DNA from: Mesorhizobium qingshengii
GTDB taxonomy: Bacteria > Pseudomonadota > Alphaproteobacteria > Rhizobiales > Rhizobiaceae
DNA length: 35,878 nucleotides
Assembly: GCF_900103325.1 (NCBI RefSeq)
Contig: NZ_FMXM01000035.1
Location: 1 to 35,878 of the forward strand
Direction: 5' to 3'
In this document: positions 6,612 to 14,955 of the stretch, piece after piece
How positions within the stretch are numbered: the stretch's first letter is position 1
How the letters are laid out: each line of letters begins with the position of its first letter
Made by a program: the position numbers and the translations under genes
The notes under the pieces: generated by a model
The model's input: the letters and a program-made list of their open reading frames with translations, nothing else
What the model was told of the DNA's origin: nothing
The model's database searches: none

Positions 6612-7364
6612 ATGAGGCTGAGCGTGATCATGCCCGTCTACAACCGCGAGGCCTTTGTCGGCGCGGCCCTGCGCTCGCTGTTAAGACAACGCGACGCCGC
6701 CGATCTCGACATCATCGTCATCGATGATGGCTCGTCCGACGGATCGGCCGAAGTCGTGCGCTCGGTGATGGATGAAAACCCCTGCATCCGCCTGTTCCAG
6801 CAGCCCAACCTGGGTGTCACCCGCACGCGCAACACCGGGCTCAGGCTGCTCGAGCCGGAAACGGAACTGGTGTCCTTTCTCGATTCGGACGACATTTCCC
6901 CCGCGGGACGCTTCCAGGCCGATGTCGAACTCTTCCGGAATGATCCGGACCTGGACCTCACCTATTCAAAAATGATGCTTGTCGACGCGATCGACGACGA
7001 GCGTCTGGAGCCGGCCGCCAATAGCAACAGCATCACGGTTCGGGGCATCCATCTGTCGGCGGCGATCTTTTCGCGCCGGCTTGTCGAACGTATCGGCGGT
7101 TTCGACGAAGCATTCAATCAGGCGGAGGACACCGACTACCTGCTGCGCACCTTTGAAAGCGGGCCAAGATATGCGATGCCGGAGACACTGGCCCTCTACT
7201 ACAGACGCCATCCCGGCAACATGACCCGACAGACCGACGTCCAGTCCCGTGAATTCATGCGCGCTATCTACAAATCGATGACCCGCCGCAAGGCAGATCC
7301 GTCGCGGCGTCGAATCGAGGGCATCTTCGATCTCAGGCCTCTCGCTGACTGGCATTTCATGTGA
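6612..7364 (+). CDS. Family 2 glycosyltransferase, tandem copy B
   Basis: A 250-residue GT2 enzyme starting MRLSVIMPVYNREAF, with IDDGSSDGS and FLDSDDIS motifs. It has the same length as copy A and aligns without gaps; about 60% of positions look identical by eye. ATG at 6612 is chosen because GGAG lies six bases before it; an in-frame GTG at 6600 is less well placed. The 55-base spacer after copy A is the only real gap between the kinase and the end of the operon. Its TGA stop overlaps the ATG of the next gene (TGATG). Specificity cannot be read from sequence. Confidence 0.82.
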   Translation: MRLSVIMPVYNREAFVGAALRSLLRQRDAADLDIIVIDDGSSDGSAEVVRSVMDENPCIRLFQQPNLGVTRTRNTGLRLLEPETELVSFLDSDDISPAGRFQADVELFRNDPDLDLTYSKMMLVDAIDDERLEPAANSNSITVRGIHLSAAIFSRRLVERIGGFDEAFNQAEDTDYLLRTFESGPRYAMPETLALYYRRHPGNMTRQTDVQSREFMRAIYKSMTRRKADPSRRRIEGIFDLRPLADWHFM

Positions 7365-8041
7365 TGAGCGGATACGGCGTCGTCATCCCAGCCTTCAATG
7401 CGGCCGGCACCATCGCTGAAACCCTGCGATCGGTCGTGGCCCAGTCGGTCAAGCCCGAGACTATCATCGTCGTCGACGACGGCTCGACCGACGACACGAT
7501 CGCGGTGATCAAGACGATGAACCTGCCGGTCAAGCTATTGCGCCAGGACAATGCCGGGCCCGGCAGCGCCACGACCCGGGGCATTGCGGCGCTGTCGACG
7601 CCACTCATCGCGACGCTCGATGCGGACGATCTGTGGTTGCCCAACAAGATCGAAAGGCAGCTCGCGCATCTCGAGGTATATCCCGGCACATCGGGGGTTT
7701 TCTGTCATTGGCGGAATTTCCGCAACGACCAGCCCGACGCGCCCGAGGCCGCTGCCGTGCCCGGCTGGTCGCGGACCACCATGATGATCCGCCGCGCGGT
7801 CGCCGAGACTATCGGACCAATCGTCGATCCGCCGGGCGGCCGGGGCGAAATGATCGATTGGATCGCCCGAGCGCGCGAGGCGGGCCTTACGCTCGATATG
7901 CTGGACGAGGCGCTGGCGCTGCGCCGCATCCGGCCCGGCAGCCTGTCCTATGGACGCGACCCGGCACGCGACCGCGGCTATCTCCAGGTGGCAAGGCTCG
8001 CCATGCAGCGACGAGCACAGAACAAGGCGGGCACGAGTTGA
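7364..8041 (+). CDS. Third family 2 glycosyltransferase
   Basis: About 225 residues, starting MSGYGVVIPAFNAAGTIAE, with VDDGSTDDT and LDADDLW (GT-A metal site). It is clearly less related to copies A and B than they are to each other, and shorter, so it probably transfers a different sugar or makes a different linkage. ATG at 7364 overlaps the upstream stop; a GTG three bases earlier is also possible. Its own TGA (8039-8041) overlaps the TTG start of the nucleotidyltransferase. The tight overlaps argue that all six proteins of this operon are made in fixed proportion. Confidence 0.8.
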   Translation: MSGYGVVIPAFNAAGTIAETLRSVVAQSVKPETIIVVDDGSTDDTIAVIKTMNLPVKLLRQDNAGPGSATTRGIAALSTPLIATLDADDLWLPNKIERQLAHLEVYPGTSGVFCHWRNFRNDQPDAPEAAAVPGWSRTTMMIRRAVAETIGPIVDPPGGRGEMIDWIARAREAGLTLDMLDEALALRRIRPGSLSYGRDPARDRGYLQVARLAMQRRAQNKAGTS

Positions 8042-9513
8042 AGGCCAAGGCAGTTCGCCGCATCGGCCGCCGCTTTCCGGACTATGGCTGGTCCTGGCCG
8101 ACCGGTGGGCTCGACCAGCTGCTCAAGGCGGCGCTTCTTTCCGACGAGGACGCCGCCGCCGCTTGCGCAGCGCAATGGCTGGACGAGAACGACATCGACC
8201 TTGTCGCCTTCCGGGAGCACCGGCTGCTTGCTGCCATCTCCGACAGGTTCGGCAGGAAGCTTGCCGGCCATTCCGCCTATCCGCGCCTCGTTGGCCTGCA
8301 GAAGATGCTGTGGACCAAGTCGCGCATGGCCATGCGCGAGGCCGAACCGGCGCTGCAGGCGATGGCGGATGCCGGATGCATGGTGATGCTGATCAAGGGC
8401 GCCAGCCGCATTGCCTTGAACGCGTCGGCGCAGCGTGGCCGCGTGGCGCATGATATAGACATATTGGTACGGCCGCAGGACATGCAAACGGCCTTCGACG
8501 TGCTGCGCGACCGCGACTGGCAGATCGCCTCGGGTGTCAGTCCGCAATATCTGCGGACAAGACTGGCGTCGCTACGCTCGATGAATTTTTTCAAGGGCAA
8601 CTTCGGCGACATCGACCTGCACCAGCTCGCCTATGATGGTTCGCAGCGAAGCAACGAAGACGACCTGGCCATCTGGAGGCGGGCCACCGTCGCCGAGTTC
8701 AGCGGCGTCAGCGTGCTGGTGCCGTCGCCTGCCGACCGCATCGCGCTCGCCATCGCGCATGGCGGGCTCGATGCCCACACGCACAGCGACTGGCTGGTCG
8801 ATTGCACCGTGGCTATCCGCGACGGCGATGTCGACTGGGACGTGTTCCTCGATATTGTCGCCCGGCGCGGCCTTGCCGCCGCCGCGGCGGTAGCGCTCTC
8901 CTACCTTGCGCTGGGTATCGGCGTGGCGGTGCCTGATGTCGTGCTGACGCGCGTGCTGGCGATGGCCGACCGCACCGGCCTTTCGCGCTGGTCGGCCGTG
9001 CTGCAGGCCAAGCCGCGTACCGATTTCGGCGGGCTGGTCTGGCTGTCGCGTGGCTTTGCCAAGCAGTTGCGGCTGAAGCGAAAGAGCGGCCGGCTGCAAC
9101 AGGAGCCGCCGGCCAAGGCCTGGCGCGGCAGGTTGGCAGGGCGCAAGCCGCAAGCCGCGCCAGCGCCGTTGGTGTTTTCGCAGGCTATCGCGTGTCCGGA
9201 GAAGACCGGTGATATGATGCTGGACGTCACCGTCAGGATCGCTGTCCCGCCGGTTCGGCGCCGCATCGAGATGGAGATCAATGCCGGTGACGAGCATATC
9301 GCTCGCCTGCGTGCCATGGTCATCAGCCGATCCGGCAAGGAAAGGGTGCTGCATTTTCGCGGCAAGGTGAAGTTGGACGGCTCGCGACAGGCCTTGACGC
9401 TGGAGGCGCGGCCGTCGCGGCAGTTTCGCGAATGGAATGACACGGCCGCCGTCGCCACCTATGGCGCACTGCCTTTCCAATTGCTGTCGGCAGAATTCTC
9501 GCCGGTCGGCTGA
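8038..9513 (+). CDS. NTP_transf_5-family nucleotidyltransferase with C-terminal extension
   Basis: About 491 residues from a TTG start overlapping the previous stop. A helical N-terminus (LDQLLKAALLSD) leads to the nucleotidyltransferase core: LIKGASRIAL near 118-127 and the metal-binding H-D-I-D (D139, D141). This suits the uncharacterised nucleotidyltransferase family that recurs beside HprK-like kinases and PqqD-like proteins, including lasso-peptide clusters. Residues about 355-491 begin with a Lys/Arg/Pro-rich linker and then look beta-rich (alternating hydrophobic strands); I do not recognise this part. Acceptor and nucleotide are unknown. The start codon is the least certain point, but upstream residues in frame are shadow sequence of the glycosyltransferase gene. 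Confidence 0.75.
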   Translation: MKAKAVRRIGRRFPDYGWSWPTGGLDQLLKAALLSDEDAAAACAAQWLDENDIDLVAFREHRLLAAISDRFGRKLAGHSAYPRLVGLQKMLWTKSRMAMREAEPALQAMADAGCMVMLIKGASRIALNASAQRGRVAHDIDILVRPQDMQTAFDVLRDRDWQIASGVSPQYLRTRLASLRSMNFFKGNFGDIDLHQLAYDGSQRSNEDDLAIWRRATVAEFSGVSVLVPSPADRIALAIAHGGLDAHTHSDWLVDCTVAIRDGDVDWDVFLDIVARRGLAAAAAVALSYLALGIGVAVPDVVLTRVLAMADRTGLSRWSAVLQAKPRTDFGGLVWLSRGFAKQLRLKRKSGRLQQEPPAKAWRGRLAGRKPQAAPAPLVFSQAIACPEKTGDMMLDVTVRIAVPPVRRRIEMEINAGDEHIARLRAMVISRSGKERVLHFRGKVKLDGSRQALTLEARPSRQFREWNDTAAVATYGALPFQLLSAEFSPVG

Positions 9514-9578
9514 GACCGGAGAGGACGGGAAGCACGCGTCGAAAACGACAAGCACAACCTCTGCGAAGCGACCCTCCT

Positions 9579-10325
9579 TCAGACCCCGTAGCGTTCGGTG
9601 CGAATGATTTCCGCCGCGACGCCCGCATCAATCAGTGCCTGGGCGGCAGCCGAAACGAAGGCGTTGGAGCCGCAGACGAAGGCGATCCTCGGCGGCTCGG
9701 GCAGCCGGGCCATGGCTTGCACCATCATCGCGACGTCCACCCGTCGCGAATAGTCGGCCGGCCGGCGCGCGGCTTCGCGCGTCAGGGTCAGCACCAGGCC
9801 GAAGCCGTCCTCGCGGTCATCGAGGCCGATCAGCTCGTCACGAAAGATCACTTCGTCCCAGACCCGCGCCGAAAAGACCAGGACGACGGGCACCGTCGAT
9901 TTTCGGGCGGCGCGATGGCGGACCATCGACATCAACGGCACGACACCCGAGCCGCCGCCGACCAGCAGAAGCGGCCCGCCGTCGTCATCGGGCCAGACGA
10001 AATGCCCGCCGAGCGGCCCGCGCAGTTCGACCTCGTCGCCAACCGCGGCGACCTCGTGGAAGAAGGGCGAGACCTCGCCATCATCGAGTTTTTCGATCGC
10101 CAGCTCGATCGCCCCGTCCGTCCCGGGCGCGGAGGCAATGGAGTAGGAGCGGCGCGCCTGATAACCATCCGGCGCCGTCAGCCTGACATCGACATGCTGC
10201 CCGGCTCGATAGGCGAAGGGTCTCGACGGCCGGAAGAAGAAGCTGGTGACACGCGGCGTGCGCTTTTCGATGCGGACGATCCCAGCCGTCTGCCAGGGCG
10301 ACTGGACCGCCAGCGCCTCGCTCAT
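9579..10325 (-). CDS. FAD/NAD(P)-binding ferredoxin-reductase-type oxidoreductase
   Basis: A 248-residue protein with an FAD domain (RRSYSIAS, around residues 58-65) and an NAD(P) domain (LLLVGGGSGVVPLMSM, later VCGSNAFV). It has no iron-sulfur domain, unlike gbcB. It overlaps the end of the upstream molybdoenzyme gene by ATGA, so the two are translationally coupled and probably form a redox pair in which this flavoprotein exchanges electrons between NAD(P)H and the Mo enzyme. The physiological reaction is unknown. Confidence 0.82.
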   Translation of the reverse strand: MSEALAVQSPWQTAGIVRIEKRTPRVTSFFFRPSRPFAYRAGQHVDVRLTAPDGYQARRSYSIASAPGTDGAIELAIEKLDDGEVSPFFHEVAAVGDEVELRGPLGGHFVWPDDDGGPLLLVGGGSGVVPLMSMVRHRAARKSTVPVVLVFSARVWDEVIFRDELIGLDDREDGFGLVLTLTREAARRPADYSRRVDVAMMVQAMARLPEPPRIAFVCGSNAFVSAAAQALIDAGVAAEIIRTERYGV

Positions 10326-10933
10326 GGATCGTCCGTGTAGCGCTGTTCGCGCCAGGGGTCGCCATAGATGTGATAGCCGCGCAATTCCCAGAAGCCGGGC
10401 TCGTCACGCGTCGTGAACTGCAGGCCGTTCAACCATTTGGCCGACTTCCAGAAATAGAGATGCGGAACGAGCAGCCGCGCCGGACCGCCATGGTCCGGGG
10501 TGATCGGCTTGCCTTCGTAAAGCAGCGCCACCATCGCCTTGCCAGCGGTCAGGTCCTTTAGCGGCACATTGGTGGTGTAGCCGTCGAACGCATGCGCCAG
10601 CGTGAAATCGGTGGGCGGCTCCAGGCCCGCATCGGCAAGGATATCGTCGACCAGCACGCCCTGCCACGGCGTGTCGAACTTGGTCCACGCGGTCACGCAA
10701 TGGATGTCTCGCGTCATCTTGGTCAAAGGGAGCGCGTTGAACTCGGCCCAATTCCATTTCTTGATCGGTCGCGGCCCGTGCTTCAGCGTGAACGACCAGT
10801 CCTCGGTGCGCACGCGCGGCGTCGGACCGGCCGACAGGACCGGAAATCCCTGCTCGAGATATTGCCCGGGCGGGATGCGCGCATCGCCGTCGGTCGGTGG
10901 GCGCCGCCCAGAAAGAAACCCTCGGGTGACCAT
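10322..10933 (-). CDS. Sulfite-oxidase-like molybdopterin oxidoreductase
   Basis: A 203-residue molybdopterin-binding protein of the sulfite oxidase/MsrP fold (COG2041 type). HCVTAWT places the Mo-ligating cysteine at C79. The start at 10933 is supported by an AGAGGGA motif seven bases upstream; a longer frame has no ribosome binding site. There is no Tat signal, no haem domain and no dimerisation domain of true sulfite oxidases, so it is a short cytoplasmic variant. Its partner seems to be the flavoprotein overlapped at its 3' end. Substrate unknown. Confidence 0.82.
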   Translation of the reverse strand: MVTRGFLSGRRPPTDGDARIPPGQYLEQGFPVLSAGPTPRVRTEDWSFTLKHGPRPIKKWNWAEFNALPLTKMTRDIHCVTAWTKFDTPWQGVLVDDILADAGLEPPTDFTLAHAFDGYTTNVPLKDLTAGKAMVALLYEGKPITPDHGGPARLLVPHLYFWKSAKWLNGLQFTTRDEPGFWELRGYHIYGDPWREQRYTDDP

Positions 10934-11027
10934 GCCGCAATCCCTCTGTGCCAAGCCGTCTGTCAGCCTTGCACAATGTTCTCGAAGATACCGTGGCGGG
11001 CAACCGAAATCTTGACGCACGGGCGGA

Positions 11028-11053
11028 GGGTTCGTCGTTGGTGCGACGAGCCC
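11028..11053 (-). terminator. Hairpin downstream of the Do-family protease gene
   Basis: Arms gggttcgtcg (11028-11037) and cgacgagccc (11044-11053) pair over ten positions with one G-T, loop of six. It lies 33 bases past the stop of the minus-strand protease gene. No T-run follows, so it is only terminator-like. Confidence 0.4.
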
Positions 11054-11085
11054 TGCCGTTCCCGCGCCCAGTTCAGCGCCACATG

Positions 11086-12606
11086 TCAGCCATTGGCAAA
11101 CGGCACCGCGACATAAATCTGGCTACCGTCGCGCTCCACCAGCAAGAGCACCGATTTCCTGCCGGACTTGCCGGCCTGGGCAATCGCCTGGGTGACCTGC
11201 CTGGCGTTCTTCACCGGCGCCTGATTGACGGCAACGATGACGTCGCCGGGCTCGATACCGGACGCCGCGGCCGCCTTGTCGGGATTGACGCTGGCAACCA
11301 CCGCGCCGCGCTGGTTGTCGGCGAGGTTCAGCTGCTGGCGAATGTCGGGCGTGATGTCCATCAGGCCGAGGCCGATCGCGGGGGCCCGATCGCCTTGCCC
11401 GGGCGCACCGGAGCCGTCGGTCACCGACGCGGTCTTCACGTCATCGCTGTTTTGGCCGACATCGACGGAAATCCGCACCGCCTTGCCCTTGCGCCAGACG
11501 TCGAGTGGCTCCCTGGCGCCGGGTGCGACGTCGGCGACGGCCCGCGACAGATCCTTGGGATCCTTCACGTCCTGTCCGGCAAAGCCGGTGATGACGTCGC
11601 CGGTCTCGACGCCGGCCCTGGCGGCCGGCGAGCCGTCATTGACCTGCGAAACCAGTGCCCCGCCAGGATGGTCGAGGCCGATGGCGCTCGCCACATCCGG
11701 GGTCACCGGCTGGATTTCGACACCGAGATAGCCGTACTGGATCGAGCCACCCTTCTCCAGCTTGGCAACCACCTTCTGGGCCTGGTCGGATGGAATGGCG
11801 AAGCCGACGCCGACACTGCCGCCATTGGGCGAATAGATCGCCGCGTTGATGCCGACGACATTGCCGTTCACATCCACCAGCGGGCCGCCGGAATTGCCAT
11901 GGTTGATGGGAGCATCGATCTGGATGAAATCATCAAACGGTCCGCTGTGCAGATCGCGGCCGCGTGCCGAAACGATGCCCGCGGTCACCGTGGTGCCGAT
12001 GCCGAACGGATTGCCGATGGCCAGCACCTGGTCGCCGGTCATCAGCTTGTCGGAGTCACCCCATTTGACCGTCGGCAACGGCTTGCCGGCCTTGATCTTC
12101 AGCACGGCGAGATCGTTCTTGGCGTCGCTGCCGACGACCTTGGCCGGAAGTTCGGTGCCGTCGTCGAGCGTCACCTTGATCGAGGAGGCGCCATCGATGA
12201 CGTGATTGTTGGTGACGATGATGCCATCGGAGGCAACGATAAAGCCGGAGCCGAGCGCCTCCGCGCGTTGCGCCTGCTGCTGCGGCGGTGTGCGCGGGGC
12301 CGGCATGCCCTGGTCACCGAAGAACTGGCGGAAATAGTCGTCGAACGGCGAGTTGCCGAGAGGTGTGCTGTCATCCGCACTTGCCGGCGGTGCTTTCATG
12401 ACGGTGGTAATCGTCACCACCGCCGGCTTGTCGGCTGCCACGATGGGAGCGAACGAGCCGTTGGGCGCGGTGATGCCGGCGACAGGTGTCTGGGTTGTCG
12501 GAACGGTGTTGCCCGCACTTTGGGCGAAAGACACGACGAAGGGGGATATGATCAGCGCAGCGCCCAGCAAGGCCGCGACGCGATGTCTGCGAAGGATATC
12601 TGACAT
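11086..12606 (-). CDS. degP: Do-family periplasmic serine protease (DegP/HtrA)
   Basis: A 506-residue trypsin-fold protease with two PDZ domains. A signal peptide ends near residue 30 (ISPFVVSFAQS). The catalytic triad is H135 (TNNHVID), D165 (KNDLAVLK) and S239 (GNSGGPLVD). PDZ1 spans about 285-375 and PDZ2 about 400-500. It degrades or refolds damaged envelope proteins. Rhizobial genomes hold several paralogues, so degP is a family name here rather than proof of orthology. The long Gln/Pro-rich loop before the protease core (about 75-115) corresponds to the LA loop. No clear ribosome binding site precedes the ATG at 12606; the 264-base upstream gap should contain its promoter. Confidence 0.9.
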   Translation of the reverse strand: MSDILRRHRVAALLGAALIISPFVVSFAQSAGNTVPTTQTPVAGITAPNGSFAPIVAADKPAVVTITTVMKAPPASADDSTPLGNSPFDDYFRQFFGDQGMPAPRTPPQQQAQRAEALGSGFIVASDGIIVTNNHVIDGASSIKVTLDDGTELPAKVVGSDAKNDLAVLKIKAGKPLPTVKWGDSDKLMTGDQVLAIGNPFGIGTTVTAGIVSARGRDLHSGPFDDFIQIDAPINHGNSGGPLVDVNGNVVGINAAIYSPNGGSVGVGFAIPSDQAQKVVAKLEKGGSIQYGYLGVEIQPVTPDVASAIGLDHPGGALVSQVNDGSPAARAGVETGDVITGFAGQDVKDPKDLSRAVADVAPGAREPLDVWRKGKAVRISVDVGQNSDDVKTASVTDGSGAPGQGDRAPAIGLGLMDITPDIRQQLNLADNQRGAVVASVNPDKAAAASGIEPGDVIVAVNQAPVKNARQVTQAIAQAGKSGRKSVLLLVERDGSQIYVAVPFANG

Positions 12607-12870
12607 GGTCGTTTGTCCGGGCGAGAGTTGATCCAGCGCCGTGGCCTCTTCCCCATGCGGGAAACCCGGTCATCCGGCGTGTCGAGGGTCACGATTGCCC
12701 GTCTCGCCTAGCATGGCAGCCGACCGGATCGACAACCCTGCATCTAGGTCGCTGATTGGCCCGATTTAGGGTTTTCGGGCGACCTTACGAAGATTTAATT
12801 TCCGGACGGCGGCCGGTCACAATGTCGTCAAGCGAGAGGTCAGGCCCGACTTTTCGGCCCCGCCGGGGCA

Positions 12871-13602
12871 TCAGATCCCGCCGGTTCGCCCGAGATAGGC
12901 GCTAGCAATCTCGCGCATGCGTCTGCCATCGAAGCTTGGCCCGTGGCCGCCATGGCCGATGCGGATCGGCAGATCAAGCAGACGTTGCATCGTGTGGCGA
13001 TAGGCAGTGCGGTCGGAATCCGGCAGGTCGTCGATCAACCTGTCGTCGTAGATGGCGTCGCCGCTGAAGAACAGGCCGTCGGCCTCGTTGTACAGCGCGA
13101 TCGAATCCGGCGAATGTCCGGGCAGATGCAGCACGCGGAACTGGCGGTCGCCGAGATCGACCACATCACCCTCATCAAGGGTCCGCGTCAGCGGTGCCGA
13201 TGGGATCTTGTAATCCGCAGACTTCCAGCCCGGCTCGGGTAACTTTGAGACAGCGCCTTCGAGATCGTGGAACATGTAGGCGTAGGTCGCAGCCTCATCC
13301 ATGCTCTCGAACCGCGCCGCACTCATCCTTGGCCCGGCCCGCCACGGGAATTCGTGCAGCGAGCCGACATGGTCGAGATGGATGTGGGTGGCGACGACCA
13401 GAAGCGGCTTGCCATGCTGCGTCTCGATTTCCGGCGCCAGCGGGCAGATGCCCATGCCGGTATCGACCAGAAGGTCGGCGTCGCGGCCGCGCAGGTGCCA
13501 GATGTTGGCGCGCACGTAGGCATGCACGAACGGCTCGGTCAGCATCGTCGTCTTGTCGTCAACGATGCTCTTGCTGAACCAGTCGGGGTCTGACCCCGGC
13601 AT
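12871..13602 (-). CDS. Metallo-beta-lactamase-fold hydrolase
   Basis: A 243-residue MBL-fold enzyme. Zinc ligands are visible: H73-I-H75-L-D77-H78, a later LPGHSPDS histidine, FSGDAIYDD aspartate, and a C-terminal GHGGHGP. This is the glyoxalase-II-like subgroup of broad hydrolases; the substrate is not evident. Its ATG overlaps the TGA of the phosphofructokinase gene (TGATG), so the two proteins are coupled and may act in the same sugar-phosphate or detoxification context. That link is inferred from position only. Confidence 0.82.
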   Translation of the reverse strand: MPGSDPDWFSKSIVDDKTTMLTEPFVHAYVRANIWHLRGRDADLLVDTGMGICPLAPEIETQHGKPLLVVATHIHLDHVGSLHEFPWRAGPRMSAARFESMDEAATYAYMFHDLEGAVSKLPEPGWKSADYKIPSAPLTRTLDEGDVVDLGDRQFRVLHLPGHSPDSIALYNEADGLFFSGDAIYDDRLIDDLPDSDRTAYRHTMQRLLDLPIRIGHGGHGPSFDGRRMREIASAYLGRTGGI

Positions 13603-14768
13603 CAGACGAACGGCTTCCCGATCTTGTATTTTTCCGGCACCAGCCGCTTGAGGTATGCCATGCCTGCCTCGGACAGCCGATTGACATCGGGCTGCATGAA
13701 ATCGTCCGGCATGTGGCGGGTCTTGCCGGCAACGTTCTTCAACGGCACCTTCTTCAGCACCGTTTTGCTGCCGTCATATTGCAGCGCCACCGAGCCGCCG
13801 CCCTGTTCGGCGACGGTGACGGCGAAGGCGCCGGCGTCGAAGGCCTCCTGCGCGTCGACCGCGCTGATGGCGCCGACATAGCCACGCGGCATATAGCCGA
13901 GCGCATCGACGCGTGCCCGCTTGCCCGGCAGGCCCTCGGCCAGCGCGCGCTCGAGCGCCGCCGGCAGGTCGCTGCCCGACAGCTTGACGTTGCCATGCGC
14001 GTCGCGTTCCAGCTTGTCCGGCGGCACCAGGCTTTCGACCAGCGCCTTGCCGTCGGCGGTGCTGACACCTTCCGACACGGCGACGATGCAGCGCTTGTGG
14101 CGGTCCAGCGTGGCGCGCACGTCGTCGATGAAGCCCGTGGCCGAGAACGGACGCTCGGGCACATAGACAAGATGCGGCCCGCTGTCCTGGTCGAGTTGCC
14201 AGGCGGCGGCCGCCGCGGTGAGGAAGCCGGCGTGCCGGCCCATGACGATTCCGACATAGATGCCGGGCAGAGCACGAAAATCGAGATCGACGGACAGGAA
14301 GGCGCCGGCGACGAACTCGGCCGCCGAAATGAAGCCCGGCGTGTGGTCGTTCTCCTCGAGATCATTGTCGATGGTTTTCGGCGCATGGACAAAGGCGATC
14401 CTGCCGCCGGCGGCATCGGTCAGGATCTGTTGCGTGCCCGACGTGTCGTTGCCGCCGATATAGATGAAGGCGTCGGCGCCGACTTTCTTCAATCCGTTGA
14501 GGATGACGTCGCAATAGGCCGCGTCCGGCTTGTCGCGCGTCGAGCCAAGGGCCGCACTTGGGGTGCCGGCAATCAGCCGCAGGCGGTCCTCGGGAATAGC
14601 CGAAAGGTCGACATAATTGCCATCACGGATGCCGCGCACGCCGTGGATCGAGCCCAGCACCTTGGCGCCGGGATGCCGCTTGCGGATCTCCAGCGTAGCC
14701 CCGACCACCGTCTGGTTGATGACGGCGGTCGGACCGCCGCCCTGCGCGATGACAAAAGTTCCGGCCAT
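13602..14768 (-). CDS. 6-phosphofructokinase, pyrophosphate-dependent type
   Basis: A 388-residue PfkA-family enzyme converting fructose 6-phosphate to the 1,6-bisphosphate. The motif PKTIDND (130-136), with Lys where ATP enzymes have Gly, and GGNDTSG (105-111), with Asp in the phosphate-donor loop, are the marks of PPi-dependent enzymes; an MGR substrate motif (GIVMGRHAGF) is also present. PPi use makes the step reversible. Rhizobia mostly use Entner-Doudoroff and pentose pathways and often lack an ATP-Pfk, so this may work in gluconeogenesis or on another sugar phosphate such as sedoheptulose 7-phosphate. That last point is inference. Confidence 0.88.
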   Translation of the reverse strand: MAGTFVIAQGGGPTAVINQTVVGATLEIRKRHPGAKVLGSIHGVRGIRDGNYVDLSAIPEDRLRLIAGTPSAALGSTRDKPDAAYCDVILNGLKKVGADAFIYIGGNDTSGTQQILTDAAGGRIAFVHAPKTIDNDLEENDHTPGFISAAEFVAGAFLSVDLDFRALPGIYVGIVMGRHAGFLTAAAAAWQLDQDSGPHLVYVPERPFSATGFIDDVRATLDRHKRCIVAVSEGVSTADGKALVESLVPPDKLERDAHGNVKLSGSDLPAALERALAEGLPGKRARVDALGYMPRGYVGAISAVDAQEAFDAGAFAVTVAEQGGGSVALQYDGSKTVLKKVPLKNVAGKTRHMPDDFMQPDVNRLSEAGMAYLKRLVPEKYKIGKPFV

Positions 14769-14955
14769 TCCTGACGTCTCCCGAGCGATGCATTCGCAGG
14801 CACATTCGCCTGTCTTTCGCTATCGCGCAACGGGAGAACCAGAGCGGGGTCCCGAAAAGCCTGCCCTCGGGCCTGACCCGAGGCTGGCAGCCGGCTTTCA
14901 CAAGAGATCGGGCTCAAACAGAGAGACGAGGCGGCCGCGCGGGCGGCCGGCAGGA

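Noticed and set aside
8572..9555. Minus-strand open frame over the nucleotidyltransferase C-terminal half
   Set aside because: Considered as an alternative explanation of the odd C-terminal region, but it lacks a ribosome binding site and protein-like composition; the plus frame continues directly from the recognised domain.
10948..12603. Long plus-strand open frame across the Do protease
   Set aside because: Antisense to a protease with a complete catalytic triad; the translation is Arg/Gly/His-rich shadow sequence.
12607..12870. Terminators or promoter elements in the protease/MBL gap
   Set aside because: There are small GC dyads (around 12751-12773 and 12857-12870) but no T-run or convincing promoter boxes, so nothing is annotated.
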